In this document: positions 6,362 through 13,780 of the stretch, piece by piece
Numbering within the stretch: the stretch's first letter is position 1
Layout of the letters: every line of letters starts with the position of its first letter
Virus record (IMG/VR): IMGVR_UViG_3300025679_000019
Coordinates: 1 to 25,819 of that record
Reading direction: 5' to 3' (one strand)
Origin: a virus
DNA length: 25,819 bases
Translations under genes and position numbers: made by a program
The notes under the pieces: generated by a model
Databases searched by the model: none
What the model saw: the letters and a program-made list of their open reading frames with translations, nothing else
What the model was told of the DNA's origin: nothing

Positions 6362-8163
6362 TGGCCTCTAAAGAAAAAGAAGAGAAGAACGACCCCTACC
6401 GCGTCACGGCGAGAGTCTGGATGGAGCGCATCAAGCGCGGACTAAAGTACCGCGACAAGATCAAGAAAGAGCAGGAGTGGGGCCGTCTCCAAAAGGAGTA
6501 CGAAGGCCGCTACTCAATCCAGGTCGGAGGCATTGACGCCCCGCCCATCAATCTCGTTTTCGGATACGTTGACACCGCCTCGGCCCGCATCTACTTCCGT
6601 GACCCGCACATGACGATCAACCCCAAGGGAGCGGAATCCATTGGTGCTGCGCGGATCATGGAACTAGACGTTAACTACGCCTTTAAGGCGTTGAAGCTAA
6701 AGCCCACGGTCAAGCAGGTTTTGAAGGATGCCCTGATTGTCTCGCACGGCTGGCTTAAGTTCGGCTACGTCTCCGAGACTGGCGAAATGCTCTCTGACCC
6801 TGGTACGGAGCCGTCCGAGTACATCAAGTCCGAAGAAATATTCATCAACTACGTTCCCTGGGAAGATATTATCTTCGATACGTCTATGTCGAAGAATCCC
6901 CCTTACGATTGCCGATGGATTGCCCATCGAATCGTAAAGAAAGTGGACGAGATTAAGAAGGACAATAACTACAAGAACACCGGGCGCATTTCTTCTAACA
7001 TCGCCACTCGGGACCTAAAGGACGGAGAGGATAAGAACAAAGCGGATCAACAGTCGGACTCCGATTCCGACCTCTTTGAGTTTTGGGAAGTCACTGACCT
7101 AGACTCCAAGAAGGTCTACGCGGTTTGCGACCAGTCGGACAAGTATCTCCGCGAGGACGATTACAAGTACGAAATGAAGGGACTCAATTATTCCATGCTG
7201 GCCTTTAATCGGGTCAACAACAAGCCCTACCCTATCTCCGATTGCTTCCTTGGTGAACCCCAGTGGTTAGAGCGTATCAAGCTCCGCTTCACTCAGCTAA
7301 ACCATATCAAGCGTTGGAACCGTCAGACCTCGGTTGAGGAAGGGTCTATGTCCAAGACGGAAATGGACAAAATGACGCAGGGCATTGACGGAGCCGTGAT
7401 TCAGAGGCTCAAGGGTTCCGCCCCGCCGACTCCGATTGAATACGCGGCTCTACAGTCTGAGATTTTCGCGGTTGATAACTTGCTACAGGCCGACGTAGAC
7501 GCGGCCCTAGGTCAGTCAGACCTTGACCGTGGCGGGCCTCCCAAGACCAACGCCAAGACGACCAAGTACCAACTCCAAGAGCAGAACCAGGGGACCAACG
7601 TCCGTCAGAATTCAAAGCAGGACGTTCTAGAGGATTTCCTAGAGGAAGTCACTGACAAGTACATCGCCTTGGTCAAGCAGTTCCAAGATACCCCCAAGTT
7701 CGTCCGCATTACCGGAATGAACGCCAAGGATATCGCGGCGACGTTCGCCAAGATTCCCGGCGTTACCGCCGATGAAACCGGGATCAAGTTCACCAAGGAA
7801 GCGATTCGGGGTGAGTTTGAAGTTGATGCCAAGGCGGGCTCTACTCTCCCTCTCAACCGAGAGAACAAGATTCGATTACTAGAAACCACTCTGGACAAAG
7901 GCCCGGCTCTAGGAATCGTCCCCGGCTCTCCGATTGGTAACGCGGTCAGGAAAGCTTTACTGAGGGAGTTGGACATTCAGGAATTGGAAGTCGCTTGCGA
8001 CGAGCAAGAGGCGATGGAAAAGAAGATGGCGCAACAGCCTCGTCCTCCGCAGCCGCAACAGAAATCAAACGAGCATCACGTTATCCACCACCAGGGGCCG
8101 CCAGCGCGTCCGCATCCTGGCGGGGCTAACGCTGGACCTCTCCCGGCTCCGAGCGCACAATAA
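6361..8163 (+). CDS. Portal protein
   Basis: This 600-residue protein would form the dodecameric DNA gate at the capsid vertex. Portal-like features are size, a Lys/Glu-rich N-terminus, RGLKYRDKIKKEQEWGRLQKEYEG, LKDALIVSHGWLKFGY, VPWEDIIFDTS, a long helical segment (VEEGSMSKTEMDKMTQG; AVDNLLQADVDAALG) matching the wing/stem of portals of podo- and siphoviruses, and a His/Pro-rich disordered tail (HHVIHHQGPPARPHPGG). ATG 6361 has AGGA (6351-6354) upstream and overlaps the preceding 31-residue ORF. The gene lies between terL and scaffold/coat genes, as expected, though the fibre genes intervene. P3 follows the stop by 3 nt. Confidence 0.8.
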   Translation: MASKEKEEKNDPYRVTARVWMERIKRGLKYRDKIKKEQEWGRLQKEYEGRYSIQVGGIDAPPINLVFGYVDTASARIYFRDPHMTINPKGAESIGAARIMELDVNYAFKALKLKPTVKQVLKDALIVSHGWLKFGYVSETGEMLSDPGTEPSEYIKSEEIFINYVPWEDIIFDTSMSKNPPYDCRWIAHRIVKKVDEIKKDNNYKNTGRISSNIATRDLKDGEDKNKADQQSDSDSDLFEFWEVTDLDSKKVYAVCDQSDKYLREDDYKYEMKGLNYSMLAFNRVNNKPYPISDCFLGEPQWLERIKLRFTQLNHIKRWNRQTSVEEGSMSKTEMDKMTQGIDGAVIQRLKGSAPPTPIEYAALQSEIFAVDNLLQADVDAALGQSDLDRGGPPKTNAKTTKYQLQEQNQGTNVRQNSKQDVLEDFLEEVTDKYIALVKQFQDTPKFVRITGMNAKDIAATFAKIPGVTADETGIKFTKEAIRGEFEVDAKAGSTLPLNRENKIRLLETTLDKGPALGIVPGSPIGNAVRKALLRELDIQELEVACDEQEAMEKKMAQQPRPPQPQQKSNEHHVIHHQGPPARPHPGGANAGPLPAPSAQ

Positions 8164-8166
8164 CCC

Positions 8167-8196
8167 TTGACACAAATCGGACAAGAGTACTACACT
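8167..8196 (+). promoter_or_regulatory. Promoter P3, leaderless type, after the portal gene
   Basis: A perfect TTGACA (8167-8172), an 18-nt spacer and TACACT (8191-8196) are followed after 8 nt by ATG 8205. GTACTACACTA (8187-8197) is nearly identical to the P2 -10 region. No Shine-Dalgarno lies between the -10 and the ATG. It would drive the capsid-assembly unit and possibly everything downstream. Confidence 0.7.
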
Positions 8197-8204
8197 AATC
8201 GCCA

Positions 8205-8483
8205 ATGACCTGTAACGGTTGCCAGAACAAGGAAGCCCACCGGATTTCCTATTCCTCCAAGGGCGAGTCATGCGACAAGTGCGGCAATCCTGGCAAGGTC
8301 ACTTTCGCGGACGTTTTCTTTGACGCGAAGAAAGGCGCGTATCTCGACCACAATATCACGGACCCCGTTAAGGCCCCGTTCGGAACCATGATTACATCAC
8401 GTTCCCATAAGGCCGAAGTGATGAAGCAGAACGGACTCCGTGAAGTCGGAGACAAGCGGCACGGATCGAGGGACAGGTTTTGA
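8205..8483 (+). CDS. Small zinc-ribbon protein (FmdB-like)
   Basis: This 92-residue protein has two CxxC pairs (C3/C6 and C23/C26), typical of a zinc ribbon. A C-terminal segment, TSRSHKAEVMKQNGLREVGD, recurs in small phage proteins found near portal and capsid genes, often labelled FmdB-family regulators. It would bind zinc and possibly nucleic acid; a role in late transcription or assembly is conjecture. ATG 8205 lies 8 nt after the P3 -10 box and is the first gene of that unit. Its TGA overlaps the TTG of the next gene. Confidence 0.6.
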   Translation: MTCNGCQNKEAHRISYSSKGESCDKCGNPGKVTFADVFFDAKKGAYLDHNITDPVKAPFGTMITSRSHKAEVMKQNGLREVGDKRHGSRDRF

Positions 8484-8650
8484 ACGACGCTCGATTGATT
8501 GTCATTATGTCGTCCGGAGAGAAGAAAGACTTGGTTAAGCTGTTCGACCAAAAGACCAAGGAGTTTTTCGACGAGAAGGTGAACGGCTCTATCCGTTTAC
8601 ATTTCAGTCAGGGATACTTAGCCAAGATCGAAAGCACGACGTTCGACTGA
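8480..8650 (+). CDS. 56-residue hypothetical protein
   Basis: The TTG at 8480 overlaps the previous stop (TTGA) and has GAGGGA (8468-8473) 6 nt upstream. The later ATG 8507 has no ribosome site, so TTG is preferred. The protein begins MNDARLIVIMSS, has a Lys/Asp-rich helix (GEKKDLVKLFDQKTKEFFDEK) and a short beta tail (SIRLHFSQGYLAKIE). No family is recognised. Junction style and ribosome site support that it is real, and it fills what would otherwise be a gap. Confidence 0.5.
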   Translation: MNDARLIVIMSSGEKKDLVKLFDQKTKEFFDEKVNGSIRLHFSQGYLAKIESTTFD

Positions 8651-8699
8651 CGTTAGTTCGTAAACCATCGTAAAAATACTTGCGGTAAGGGCACGAACC

Positions 8700-8721
8700 C
8701 TCTCCAAGAAGTAAAGGAGAG
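8700..8721 (+). promoter_or_regulatory. Hairpin masking the ribosome binding site of the next gene
   Basis: CTCTCC (8700-8705) and GGAGAG (8716-8721) are exact 6-bp complements separated by a 10-nt loop. The right arm contains the GGAG of the AAGGAG site (8714-8719) for TTG 8725. If formed in mRNA, the stem would occlude ribosome entry, a possible brake on translation. There is no U-run, so it is not a typical terminator. The rest of 8651-8724 is AT-richer spacer with no clear promoter. Confidence 0.4.
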
Positions 8722-8724
8722 ATA

Positions 8725-9495
8725 TTGCCTGACAACGCAACCGGGTACGATCCACTTAGCGGACTAAACTCCGGTAACTTGGATTTCCAGTCCCTTCAAG
8801 GGAACTTGGGCGGCTATTTGTACAACGCCCCCGTTGCGTTCAATCCTGACGCCATTCCCGGCGTCAACTCCCAGACCGGATATATTGATTTCGGGGCCAA
8901 CTACAACCCCAATCCCGGGGCCCCCGGCAATAACGACTATCTCTACTACGGGAATTACGGGGAAGCCCTCGCCGCTTCCAACCCCACTCATGGCGCGGTT
9001 TCCTACGGCTCCGCAGCCGAAAATTCTCTAGTCGGCACTCCCGGCAATGGCGACCCGATGATTAACGGCGTGGACTACACTTCCGGGGCTTCTTACGCTA
9101 GTCTCGCCGCGCAGGGTATAGGCACTTACAACCCTGGCGGTATCGGGACCCCTGAGAACGGCGCGGCGTCTAGCTATATCACGCCCTACAATCAGTACAC
9201 AGAACCCGGCTACACGGCCCCTACGGCGACCGCTACGGGGCCTACAGGCTCTCAGAGCTACGGACCTGATGGGTCTGCCCTATCCGGTGGCTATAACCCC
9301 ACCTCGTTCCTTTACGGCAACAACGGGAGCGCGGGAAGCCTCTCTGGGACGTTCACCAATACGACCCCAGGACAGTCCAGCCAATTCTATCAGTCTGAGC
9401 CCGGGAGCCTGACCAACGGCACTCCGTCAACTCTCGGAACTCTACAGCCCTATAATCCTGCCCTACAAGCCCTCAACACTTCACGGAGCCAATAA
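8725..9495 (+). CDS. Gly/Asn/Tyr-rich hypothetical protein
   Basis: This 256-residue protein is dominated by Gly, Asn, Tyr, Ser, Thr and Pro in loose repeats (GANYNPNPG, GNNDYLYYGNYG, GTPGNGDP, GTPENGAAS, NNGSAGSLSGT). It has almost no charged residues or predicted helix, so it is probably disordered or amyloid-like. TTG 8725 has a strong AAGGAG 5 nt upstream, partly buried in the hairpin at 8700-8721. It sits between portal and scaffold, where minor capsid or internal proteins are often encoded. A virion component is likely, but no family is recognised. Its stop overlaps the next ATG (TAATG). Confidence 0.7.
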   Translation: MPDNATGYDPLSGLNSGNLDFQSLQGNLGGYLYNAPVAFNPDAIPGVNSQTGYIDFGANYNPNPGAPGNNDYLYYGNYGEALAASNPTHGAVSYGSAAENSLVGTPGNGDPMINGVDYTSGASYASLAAQGIGTYNPGGIGTPENGAASSYITPYNQYTEPGYTAPTATATGPTGSQSYGPDGSALSGGYNPTSFLYGNNGSAGSLSGTFTNTTPGQSSQFYQSEPGSLTNGTPSTLGTLQPYNPALQALNTSRSQ

Positions 9496-9785
9496 TGCCC
9501 CCTAACGCGATGATGGACGCCCTACAGGCCAGCCGTGGAGCGAACCCTGCGCCGTCCGGCGGCCCCCCGGCTCCTGGCGGTATGCCGCCTCCGATGCCTA
9601 CGGGTGATCCTGCCCAGGCCCAGGCTATCGCCAAGCTCTCTAGCGGTATTCAGGACATTACCGCGAAGCTCGATAAGCTGATTGAGGCTATCTCCGGTCA
9701 GTACACCGGGAAGGCCGAAGGATCGGAACCCGTCGAAGATGATGAGAAGGGAGAAGAGTCGGGCGAAGCAAAGACTTTCAAGTAA
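9495..9785 (+). CDS. 96-residue hypothetical protein, Pro-rich then coiled
   Basis: The N-terminal half is Pro/Gly/Met-rich (APSGGPPAPGGMPPPMPTGDP). The middle is a helix with heptad-like spacing (IAKLSSGIQDITAKLDKLIEAI), and the tail is acidic (EPVEDDEKGEESGEA). This layout suits a small oligomeric assembly factor or scaffold-like partner, encoded just before the scaffold gene. ATG 9495 overlaps the preceding stop (TAATG). No family is recognised. Confidence 0.65.
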   Translation: MPPNAMMDALQASRGANPAPSGGPPAPGGMPPPMPTGDPAQAQAIAKLSSGIQDITAKLDKLIEAISGQYTGKAEGSEPVEDDEKGEESGEAKTFK

Positions 9786-9803
9786 TGAACCAGGAGAACA
9801 AAA

Positions 9804-10568
9804 ATGGAATCCACGGCTACGGAAACTAACCCCGCCGAATCGCAGACCGAAACCGCCCCGGAAACGGTGACGGAGACTCCCGCGCCCGAAAACCAGGCCC
9901 CGGCGTTCGACCCGTCTAAGATCGACGCTAAGACCCGCGAGTATTTCGAGAACGAAACCAAGACCAAATACCAGGACTACGAACCGTCCAAGCGGGCCGC
10001 GCAAGAGCTTAACGCGATCAAGAATGACCCCGGATTCCAAAAGTGGATTGCCGAGCGCAACGCCCCCGCCCCGGCCAAGCCGTTTGAACTGACGGACGAC
10101 CAGTTTACCGCCGCCCTGACAGACAAAGCACAGTTCGCCAAGTTGGTTCAGGAAGCCGCGAAGGACTTGCTACAGCGTGAAGTCCAGCCGAAGCTACAGC
10201 AGCAGGAACAGCACGTCCAGCTACAGGCCCGCTCCGTTGAGCTTAAAGAAGTCATGGACAAGTTCCCCGACTTCAAGGAACTGGACAAGCGCGGACTTAT
10301 CGCTGATTTCGTGGAACGGTACGGCCAGGTCCCGGGATTCAAGTTTGAGGACGCCTACTGGATGGCTAAGCGTCACACGTTCAAGGACGATGTGGCGAAG
10401 GCCGCTAGGGGTCAGGTGACTGAGCGCAAGGGTGCCGGGGTTGAGCGCGGCAACAACGCTCCCGCCGCCAAGCGGACGTTTGTTAAGGTTGAGGACCGAT
10501 TGGAAGCAATGACTCGCACGGCAGAGGACTTTGCCGCTGGGAGAGAACAGCAGGAATACGATTGGTAA
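9804..10568 (+). CDS. Capsid scaffolding protein candidate
   Basis: This 254-residue protein lies upstream of the coat gene. It has a disordered Glu/Thr/Pro-rich start (residues 1-35), then charged helices including a Gln-rich stretch (LLQREVQPKLQQQEQHVQLQ) and a basic C-terminal region (VTERKGAGVERGNNAPAAKRTF) before a final EYDW. Acidic, helical, Gln/Glu-rich proteins just before the coat gene are typically scaffolds that template prohead assembly and then leave. AGGAG (9792-9796) precedes ATG 9804. No protease motif is visible. Position and composition are the main evidence. Confidence 0.65.
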   Translation: MESTATETNPAESQTETAPETVTETPAPENQAPAFDPSKIDAKTREYFENETKTKYQDYEPSKRAAQELNAIKNDPGFQKWIAERNAPAPAKPFELTDDQFTAALTDKAQFAKLVQEAAKDLLQREVQPKLQQQEQHVQLQARSVELKEVMDKFPDFKELDKRGLIADFVERYGQVPGFKFEDAYWMAKRHTFKDDVAKAARGQVTERKGAGVERGNNAPAAKRTFVKVEDRLEAMTRTAEDFAAGREQQEYDW

Positions 10569-10573
10569 ACAGA

Positions 10574-11044
10574 CTAAACGGGGTTGAGGCGTCCGAACTC
10601 TCCATGGTACTTGATGGAGGCGGCGTTGTACGCCTTTGCGGCTTCAATGGCAGTTTTGAATCTCCCAATGTATTTCGTTCTGCCATCGTAGCTAATTCGG
10701 GCGTAGTATCTCCCCTTGCGCTTGGATACGCCTTTTATCCTAGTTTTACTGTTGGCATTGACTCGGCGGTTTCTTTGGTTTTGGGCGTGAGTCGCCCCTC
10801 TGAGATTTTCCTTGCGGCAATCGAGTCCGTCTCCGTTTATGTGGTCAACCTCATAGGGGGGCAAGCGCATAACAAGACGGTGGAGGGCGACGTCTTTGCT
10901 TGGCCGTCCGCTCTGAGGGATACAAGCCATCGCATAAAAACGATGCCTGTCTTTTTGCGCTCTCCACTTGAAGCGACTAACAATGTCCGCATCCTCGTCG
11001 TCGATTATTGCCGTCTTGCCTTGCGTGAGTTTTACATGGGCCAT
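10574..11044 (-). CDS. HNH homing-type endonuclease with AP2 DNA-binding domain, antisense insertion
   Basis: This 156-residue protein has the HNH signature LHRLVMRLPPYEVDHINGDG and CRKENLR (H55, D67-H68, N80). An AP2-type domain (102-155) with KGVSKRKGRYYARI, YIGRFKTAIEAAKAYN and a final HGEFGRLN follows. This HNH-AP2 pairing is common in phage homing endonucleases, which cut intronless alleles and are copied in by repair. It is the only gene on the minus strand and exactly fills the scaffold-coat gap; its stop lies 6 nt past the scaffold stop. ATG 11044 has no ribosome site but lies 6 nt after a TACAAT box, so it probably has its own leaderless promoter. It looks intact. Confidence 0.9.
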   Translation of the reverse strand: MAHVKLTQGKTAIIDDEDADIVSRFKWRAQKDRHRFYAMACIPQSGRPSKDVALHRLVMRLPPYEVDHINGDGLDCRKENLRGATHAQNQRNRRVNANSKTRIKGVSKRKGRYYARISYDGRTKYIGRFKTAIEAAKAYNAASIKYHGEFGRLNPV

Positions 11045-11050
11045 AGCAAG

Positions 11051-11056
11051 ATTGTA
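11051..11056 (-). promoter_or_regulatory. Minus-strand -10 element P4 for the antisense endonuclease
   Basis: Read on the minus strand, TACAAT (11056 to 11051) is followed after 6 nt by ATG 11044, the same start-at-ATG spacing as P1-P3. The -35 is poor: TTGTTT (11081-11076) with a 19-nt spacer is the best candidate. No Shine-Dalgarno precedes the ATG. The site lies between the divergent endonuclease and coat genes. Confidence 0.4.
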
Positions 11057-11121
11057 CCAAATTTAACCGAAATGGAAACAACTCCACCGGGTATCAAAAA
11101 TAAACCTAAGGAGAAAACGAC

Positions 11122-12093
11122 ATGAGCGTCCCCGGCCAGCAGTTTAGTTATGGACCCTCCAATGTGGACGCTCTATTGAGCACCACTTTGGCGTCCATTC
11201 CGAAAAAGAAGTTCGCGGATAACATCTTCACGAAGATTCCCCTCTTCATGTGGTTCAAGAAGAAAGGGAAAATGACCGTGGATGGCGGGGCTAACTTGAT
11301 GATGCCCCTCATGTACGGTAAGAACACGACCGCGAAGTCTTACAGCGGTTATGGGATTATCGACACGACCCCGCAGGAAGGCTTGACGGCTGCTTCTTAC
11401 CTGTGGGCGCAGTACGCCGCGACGGTCAGCATTTCGGGTCTTGAAGATCGGGTCCAGAACGTCGGGACCGCCGCTATCATCAAGATTCTTGAGTCCAAGG
11501 TGACTCAGTCCGAAATGTCCCTCGCGGACAAGCTGGACATTGACCTGTGGGCGACGACTGTGACGGGCACGAACATCAACACCGTTCAGACCGTCGTTGA
11601 CCAGACGACCACGATTGGTCAGGTCAGCAAGTCGGCTAACTCCTGGTGGCAGTGTCAGACGACTGCTTCCGGTTCGTTCGCGGCGCGTGGCCTGTCCGAC
11701 ATGAGGAACCTGTACAACAACATCACTAACCAGTCCTTGGCTAAGGGTGCGCCGGACCTCATCATCTCGGATCAGGCTTCCTTCCAGTATTACGAAGGAA
11801 CGGTCCAGCCGCAGATTCGGTATTCCGATACCGACATGGCCGACGCTGGCTTTGAGAACCTGCGTTTCAAGGGCGCGACCATGACCTACGACCCAAATAC
11901 GCCTTCGGGCAAGATGTATATGCTGTCCTCGGACGCCTTGAAGTTGGTTACGAACAAGGGTACGAACTTCATCACCACGAAGTTCATCCAGCCCGCCAAC
12001 CAGGACGCCAAGGTTGCTCAGATTCTCTGGGCGGGTCAGCTTGCGTCGGATAACATCCGCCGCTTGGGCTCTCTGACCGGGATCACGGCGTAA
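11122..12093 (+). CDS. Major capsid (coat) protein
   Basis: This 323-residue protein follows the scaffold and has a strong AAGGAG (11108-11113). Its size and alternating alpha/beta layout suit an HK97-fold coat. Coat-like segments include the N-terminal FADNIFTKIPLFMWFKKKGK and GGANLMMPLMYGKN, a long helix region (AIIKILESKVTQSEMSLADKLDIDLW), GAPDLIISDQASFQYYEG (an alpha/beta strand of the A-domain) and the C-terminal GQLASDNIRRLGSLTG. There is no N-terminal delta domain, consistent with a separate scaffold. Exact family membership was not checked. Confidence 0.8.
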   Translation: MSVPGQQFSYGPSNVDALLSTTLASIPKKKFADNIFTKIPLFMWFKKKGKMTVDGGANLMMPLMYGKNTTAKSYSGYGIIDTTPQEGLTAASYLWAQYAATVSISGLEDRVQNVGTAAIIKILESKVTQSEMSLADKLDIDLWATTVTGTNINTVQTVVDQTTTIGQVSKSANSWWQCQTTASGSFAARGLSDMRNLYNNITNQSLAKGAPDLIISDQASFQYYEGTVQPQIRYSDTDMADAGFENLRFKGATMTYDPNTPSGKMYMLSSDALKLVTNKGTNFITTKFIQPANQDAKVAQILWAGQLASDNIRRLGSLTGITA

Positions 12094-12096
12094 GCC

Positions 12097-12372
12097 ATGT
12101 CCTTTGCTACGAATAACGTGAAGTCGGTTTCCCTCGGAGGGGCTGTCAAGCTCACCGTGGGAGACTGGAGCGGAGTCGCCGGGGATGTTCCCGGTACTCT
12201 ACAGATCGGTGCTGGCAAGGTCTATCAGGCGAACTTCCTGACCATGCTTGCCTCCGGTCCCGCTCCGGTTGACGTTCTGGTGTCACCGTCTGGTACGGCT
12301 GGCATCGTGACTCTTACGGTCTACAATCAGGCGACCGTGACCGCAGGGCAGTTCAGCATCATCTCGGCGTAA
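12097..12372 (+). CDS. Small beta-rich capsid-associated candidate
   Basis: This 91-residue protein is nearly free of charged residues and rich in Val, Gly, Thr and Ser (SVSLGGAVKLTVGDW, GTAGIVTLTVYNQATVTAG), with an expected all-beta fold. It lies 3 nt after the coat gene without a good ribosome site, so translation probably relies on coupling. Small beta proteins directly after the coat gene often decorate or cement capsids; that role is inferred from position only. Confidence 0.6.
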   Translation: MSFATNNVKSVSLGGAVKLTVGDWSGVAGDVPGTLQIGAGKVYQANFLTMLASGPAPVDVLVSPSGTAGIVTLTVYNQATVTAGQFSIISA

Positions 12373-12384
12373 AGGAGAAATAAA

Positions 12385-12822
12385 ATGCTCATTCAGCAGT
12401 TGGCTTCCAGTCAGGCCGAGGCGGTGTTCATCGTTGGACAGAATGTGTCCACGGCGACTCTCTCGGGCAACACGCTCGTCTGTTTCGAGTCGGCTCCGAC
12501 CATCGCCGCCGCTGTCAGCTACGGTAACGCCGTGAACTCCCCGTCCACTTCCAACGTGGCCGCGTTCGCTGGCGTTCTCAATGCGGACTTGGCGGCGGGT
12601 GCCTACGGCCTCGTCCAGGCTTACGGTGCGCGTCAGTCCATCGCCATGTATCCGTCTAAGGCGGCGGTCAGCCTCTCGGCTCAGGGTTTCATCGTCGGCC
12701 CTGCGGCGGGTCAGGTGTCGGCTCAGTCGAACGGCTCCTCGTTCGCCCTGGGTCCTATCGTCGTTCTTTCGAACGACATCAGCGGAGTCGGTTTTTTCGC
12801 TGGTCTGATTCGGGCTCTCTAA
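12385..12822 (+). CDS. Small Ala/Ser-rich structural candidate
   Basis: This 145-residue protein has AAGGAG (12372-12377) 7 nt before the ATG. Its composition is Ala, Ser, Val and Gly with very few charges (TIAAAVSYGNAVNS, SNVAAFAGVLNADLAAGAYG, GISGVGFF-like ending). A compact beta fold is likely, as in decoration or head-fibre-like proteins encoded after the coat gene. No family is recognised. Abundant Ser/Thr would make it a possible target of the downstream glycosyltransferases, but this is speculation. Confidence 0.65.
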   Translation: MLIQQLASSQAEAVFIVGQNVSTATLSGNTLVCFESAPTIAAAVSYGNAVNSPSTSNVAAFAGVLNADLAAGAYGLVQAYGARQSIAMYPSKAAVSLSAQGFIVGPAAGQVSAQSNGSSFALGPIVVLSNDISGVGFFAGLIRAL

Positions 12823-12842
12823 AGATCAATAGGGATATTGAA

Positions 12843-13010
12843 ATGTCTCAATCCCCCAATCTTTATCGTTGCGATTTCGACGATCAGTTATTGCGTGAAA
12901 AGGACATCGCGGACGGAAAGCATTTAGGACACCGGATTCACTACGCCCGCAAAGGGGATGTGTGGGACTGGCTCTTGATTCAGTATTGGAAATTAACAGG
13001 GGGTCTATGA
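12843..13010 (+). CDS. 55-residue hypothetical protein ahead of the glycosyltransferases
   Basis: ATG 12843 follows AGGG about 8 nt upstream, and the TGA at 13008-13010 overlaps the next ATG (ATGA). The product begins MSQSPNLYRCDFDDQLLREK and has a Trp-rich C-terminus (GDVWDWLLIQYWKLTGG). It is charged, likely helical and matches no family recognised here. Filling the gap exactly, with a four-base overlap onto the glycosyltransferase, supports it as a real gene in that operon. Confidence 0.5.
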   Translation: MSQSPNLYRCDFDDQLLREKDIADGKHLGHRIHYARKGDVWDWLLIQYWKLTGGL

Positions 13011-13780
13011 CGATGGAAACGAATCCATTCAAAGACGACACGAAGATCAAGGTTCTTCTCGCGGAGCCGTCGGCGGGGATGGTGGACTGTATCGCCCACG
13101 ACAACCGATTGGATCAGTATATCGAGATGGGACGCCTTGAGTCTGCCGGGAGGTTCAAGTTCTTCACCGGGAACACCGGACGTTGCGGCATAAACTACGC
13201 CCGCGAAACGATGGCGAATGAGGCCATCAAACTCGGCATGGACTATTTGTTTATGACCGATGACGACATGATTCTTCCGCGCAAGTGCTTTGAGCGCGTG
13301 TACGAAACTCTAGTCGCAGAGAAAGCGGATATCGCCGCACCGATTTGCACACAGCGGGTATACCCGTTCAAGCCCGTGATGTATCAGCACGAATGGATCA
13401 AGGGCGACACCGGAGAAAGACTCTCCAATAACATGGTCGAGGACTACGAGCCCAATTCCGTCGTCAAGGTTGACGGCATCGGCTTTGGAGTGGTCCTCAT
13501 CTCCGTCCCCTTCCTCGTCAAGATGAAAGAGAAGATGCCTCGCGGAATGTTCTTCTCCAACTCCGACATCGGAGAGGATATTTGGTTCTGTATTAACGCG
13601 AAGCGGCTGCTTGATGCCAAGATCGTAGTTGATACCTCGGTCAAGGTGGGACACCTGAGACATCCCGAGATGGCGACGGAGTGGGACTACATCAAGGCAA
13701 CTGGACGTAAAGAGAAGTTCGCCGGGGTCTACAGGGATGACGGGTCTTTCGTTTGCGTCCCTCAGGCGGTGGCCGCTTGA
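13007..13780 (+). CDS. Glycosyltransferase, GT-A fold (GT2-like)
   Basis: This 257-residue protein should transfer a sugar from a nucleotide-sugar donor. It has a KVLLAEPSAG opening strand, NYARETMANEAI (nucleotide-binding region), the DXD-type triad MTDDDM (D85-D87) for the metal-diphosphate, GIGFGVVLIS acceptor-loop elements, GEDIWFC (E190/D191, catalytic-base region) and HLRHPE (216-221). GT-A enzymes of this sort are common in phage genomes. ATG 13007 (GGGGG upstream, ATGA overlap) is chosen; ATG 13013 is also possible. It ends overlapping the next glycosyltransferase start (TTGA). Donor and acceptor are unknown; the location in the capsid operon suggests a virion substrate. Confidence 0.8.
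   Translation: MTMETNPFKDDTKIKVLLAEPSAGMVDCIAHDNRLDQYIEMGRLESAGRFKFFTGNTGRCGINYARETMANEAIKLGMDYLFMTDDDMILPRKCFERVYETLVAEKADIAAPICTQRVYPFKPVMYQHEWIKGDTGERLSNNMVEDYEPNSVVKVDGIGFGVVLISVPFLVKMKEKMPRGMFFSNSDIGEDIWFCINAKRLLDAKIVVDTSVKVGHLRHPEMATEWDYIKATGRKEKFAGVYRDDGSFVCVPQAVAA

Noticed and set aside
8651-8699. Possible terminator or further promoter in the spacer after the 56-residue gene
   Set aside because: Only a 4-bp AGGG/CCCT pairing and no T-run are seen, and no TANNNT box has a usable -35 or start spacing.
9522-10040. 172-codon minus-strand ORF, Arg/Gly/Leu-rich
   Set aside because: Lies antisense to the 96-residue gene and the scaffold candidate, both with ribosome sites. Its biased composition is what antisense GC-rich coding DNA gives.
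10562-11125. 187-codon + strand ORF that bridges scaffold and coat genes in operon orientation
   Set aside because: It is the complement of the HNH-AP2 gene, whose motifs are unmistakable on the minus strand. The plus-strand product has no recognisable pattern.
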